NCBI GenBank assembly: GCA_026545765.1
Contig: CM048840.1
Span: 16,496,765-16,560,764, forward strand
Direction: 5' to 3'
From: Plantago major
Lineage: Eukaryota; Streptophyta; Magnoliopsida; Lamiales; Plantaginaceae
Length of the DNA: 64,000 bases
This document shows positions 61,675 through 64,000 of this stretch, piece after piece. Position 1 is the stretch's first letter. The number at the start of each line of letters is the position of its first letter. Both the position numbers and the translations under genes were made by a program. Under the pieces are notes generated by a model. It saw only the letters and a list, made by a program, of their open reading frames with translations, searched no databases and had not been told where the DNA came from.

Positions 61675-64000
61675 AGAAAAACATACTTGCAATGTTGCTT
61701 TTTCTATTGCTACTTCCCCTAACAATGCAGGAAAATGGTACTTCGACAGTGGTTGTTCTAGGCACATGACCGGTAACTCGTCAAATTTGTCAAACTTTGT
61801 AGCTCAAAAGACAGGTACGGTAACCTATGGAGGAGGATACCAAAGCAAAATAATTGGAAAGGGAACACTGTGCCTTAAAGGATATCCGAAACTCTCGAAT
61901 GTTCTTCTTGTTGAAGGGTTAACTGCTAATCTTGTTAGTATAAGCCACCTGTGTGATGATGATCTGAAAGTCAAGTTTGATAAACGTTCTTGCAAAGTTT
62001 ATACTTGTGTGGACAAATTAACCGTAATGACAGGTGTGAGATCACAGGACAATTGCTATGTGATGGACATTCCTCTCAAATGCAATGTTGCTCAACATGA
62101 TGATGCAACACTGTGGCATAAGAAATTGGGACATGTCAATTACAGAAATCTGGAGAAGATCATAAAAAATAATGTGGTGACAGGAGTGCCAAAGCTTACC
62201 AATGTAGGGAAACATGTGTGTGGCGACTGTCTCATGGGAAAACAAACCAAGGTGACACATCAGCCACTTCTGATTGAAGGACAACAAAGAGGTACTTTTA
62301 ACTGCTTTGAACTCCTGCATATGGATCTCATGGGTCCTATAGAAGCTAAAAGTTTAGGAGGAGCATGGTATATCTATGTTATAGTTGATGATTTTTCTAG
62401 ATACACTTGGGTCAATTTTTTGAAAGAAAAATCAGAAACTTTTGAATCCTTCAAAAACTGGCATGCAAAATGTTGTAATTAGTACTCTACTCTTGTTCAA
62501 AGAATTCGATCTGACCATGGTAAAGAATTCGAGAATCAATTCTTTGATAAGTACTGTGAAAAGAAAGGAATCATGCATGAATACTCAGCTCCTAAGACAC
62601 CACAACAAAATGGTGTTGCTGAAAGGAAAAACAGGACTCTTCAAGAAATGGCCAGAGTGATGTTGAGCTCAATGAACCTATCAAAAAGGTTGTGGGCTGA
62701 AGCTGTGAACACTGCTTGTCACATAATCAATCGTGTCTATCTTCGTCCAGGTTCTCTAACCACTCCCTATGAGATGTTGAAAGGTAGAAAGCCCAATCTC
62801 AAGTACTTTCATGTTTTTGGATGTGTGTGTTACATACTCAATGATAGAGAACATCTAGGGAAGTTTGATGCTAAAAGTGACAAAGGAATCTTTGTAGGAT
62901 ACTCTCAAAATAGTCAAGCGTATAGAATATACAATCCTAGATTGCAGACTATACAAGAGTCTGTGAATGTTTCCTTTGATGACTCAGAGCCCTATGCCCA
63001 GAAGAAGATTTCTGCAGGTGCTGAACAGGTTATTGAGTCAACCTCTGACTCTTCTACACATGAGAACGTACCAGAAACTGTGACTCCTGCTGCTGATCAA
63101 AATGAAAGAACCCATGTTGTGGGTAATGTTGTGCCAACATCCCCTCTGTGCAATGATGACTCAACAGTAAATTCAACATCCCAGATTTACACTCATGATG
63201 AAGAACAAGCTGATCCTCATAATGAAACTGAGGCTGAATCTGACAATCCATCCAGCAACAATGCTGCACCTATGTCTCCTGACTCACGAAAGGATCCTCC
63301 TCCTAGAATCCGCAAAGATCATCCCAGTTCCCAAGTAATTGGAAATCCAAGAGGAAGGACATTGAGGGAAAACACGCGCAAAAATTACAAGGAGACACTC
63401 AGACTTGCTGAAATATGTCACTCTATAAGTTCCTCGTGCTTTGTTTCGTTAATTGAACCTAAAAATGTGAAAGAAGCTCTTGCTGATGATTTTTGTATAG
63501 AAGCAATGCAAGTTGAACTTCGTCAGTTTCAAACAAATGAAGTCTGGACTCTTGTTCCCCGCCCCCATAATATAAATGTCATAGACACCAAGTGGATTTT
63601 CAAAAACAAGAGTGATGAAAAGGGGATAGTTGTAAAAAACAAAGCCAGATTGGTTGCTCAAGGTTACACCCAAGTGGAAGGCATTGATTTTGATGAGACC
63701 TTCGCTCCTGTTGCTAGATTAGAGTCCATTCGCTTGCTCCTAGCCTTAGCATGTTGTCTTAACATAAAACTCAAACAAATGGATGTTAAAGGAGCTTTCT
63801 TGAATGGTTACATTGACAAAGAAGTTATGTTGAACAACCTAGAGGGTTTGAAGATCCTTTTTATCCTGACCATGTTTTTAAACTAAGAAAAGCCTTGTAT
63901 GGTTTGAAACAAGCCCCACGCGCTTGGTATGCTAGGTTGACAGAATTCCTAGTTGGGTTAGGATTTAAAAGAGGTGAGGGAGATCAAACTCTGTTTATCC
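61675..64000 (+). pseudogene. pol of the plus-strand copia element (protease, integrase, RT start)
   Basis: Protease KWYFDSGCSRHMTG at 61732-61773. GAG-pre-integrase LWHKKLGHVNYRNLEKI at about 62112-62160 with CGDCLMGKQ. Integrase core begins HMDLMGP at about 62320 and breaks at 62480; it resumes in another frame with RSDHGKEFEN and NGVAERKNRTLQEMAR (about 62505-62660). A variable linker follows, and RT starts near 63530 (NEVWTLVPRPHNINVIDTKW) with QMDVKGAFLNG (about 63775-63810). One more frame change near 63830 precedes KALYGLKQAPRAWYARL, and the window ends inside RT. The protein would integrate and copy the element; as read it has at least two frame breaks. Confidence 0.85.

Larger units (their letters stand above)
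58802..64000 (+). mobile_element. Second Ty1/copia retrotransposon, plus strand, runs off the window
   Basis: 5' LTR about 58802-59646 (TGAAAGTGC...TTCTAACA), PBS TGGCATCAGAGC at 59649-59660, gag from 59702, then protease, integrase and RT in copia order to the window end. The 3' LTR is outside. It interrupts the ORF3 fragment of the minus-strand array near 58800. Gag and the long coiled-coil region resemble SIRE-type elements, but it is not closely related to the array element. Confidence 0.85.

Overview
This window is nuclear DNA from a flowering plant, most likely a eudicot. The evidence is a 12-exon ARABIDILLO-type F-box/armadillo gene, a decayed CC-NBS-LRR (NLR) resistance gene, and plant-type hAT, CACTA and Ty1/copia transposons, all in AT-rich sequence with GT-AG introns. 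The species cannot be fixed from the sequence.

Layout. 1-3965: NLR pseudogene on the minus strand, split by a non-autonomous hAT element (1824-2710) with an 8-bp target duplication. 4080-4300: a hairpin-bearing transposon-like remnant holding a Pol III A/B-box (SINE-like) segment. 4724-6511: two tandem copies of an 893-bp unit. 6512-10347: AT-rich non-coding DNA with at least 14 short hairpins that share a loop and have covarying stems. It ends at a decayed minus-strand copia LTR (10348-~10700). 11071-18003: the one apparently functional gene, ARABIDILLO (minus, 12 exons, 919 aa), with its 5' UTR and promoter to about 18860. 18857-23161: seven tandem ~570-900 bp units with ~41-bp iteron-like subrepeats. 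Five of them also carry a promoter-like block with a TATA box and an ATG at fixed spacing. 23162-24128: the 3' end of a CACTA transposon inserted into that array.

24129-58800 is a tandem array of a very large (about 17 kb) minus-strand Ty1/copia element, probably of the SIRE/Maximus type. The order is LTR1 fragment, gag/PBS remnant, LTR2, internal A, LTR3, internal B, LTR4, then a partial internal region of a diverged relative. Each internal region codes for gag-pol, then a ~1.3 kb spacer, then a ~6 kb extra ORF (ORF3) of the envelope-like or 'putative plant transposon protein' kind. ORF3 has short GT-AG introns in the sense orientation, all phase 0. 58802-64000 is a second copia element on the plus strand, inserted into the array and cut by the window edge.

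The nesting gives a relative history: the tandem array was entered by the CACTA element, which was entered by the large copia array, which was entered by the plus-strand copia. A caution applies to every broken ORF between about 24 and 58 kb. Copies A and B differ in a patterned way, with CAG and CTG (CWG) in one copy read as CG or scrambled in the other, in both directions. This looks like a consensus error at methylated CHG sites rather than biological decay, so many frameshifts there may not be real.

The candidates for undescribed biology are the multi-intron ORF3 built of phase-0 exon cassettes, the promoter/iteron tandem array next to ARABIDILLO, and the covarying hairpin field at 7.0-9.8 kb.
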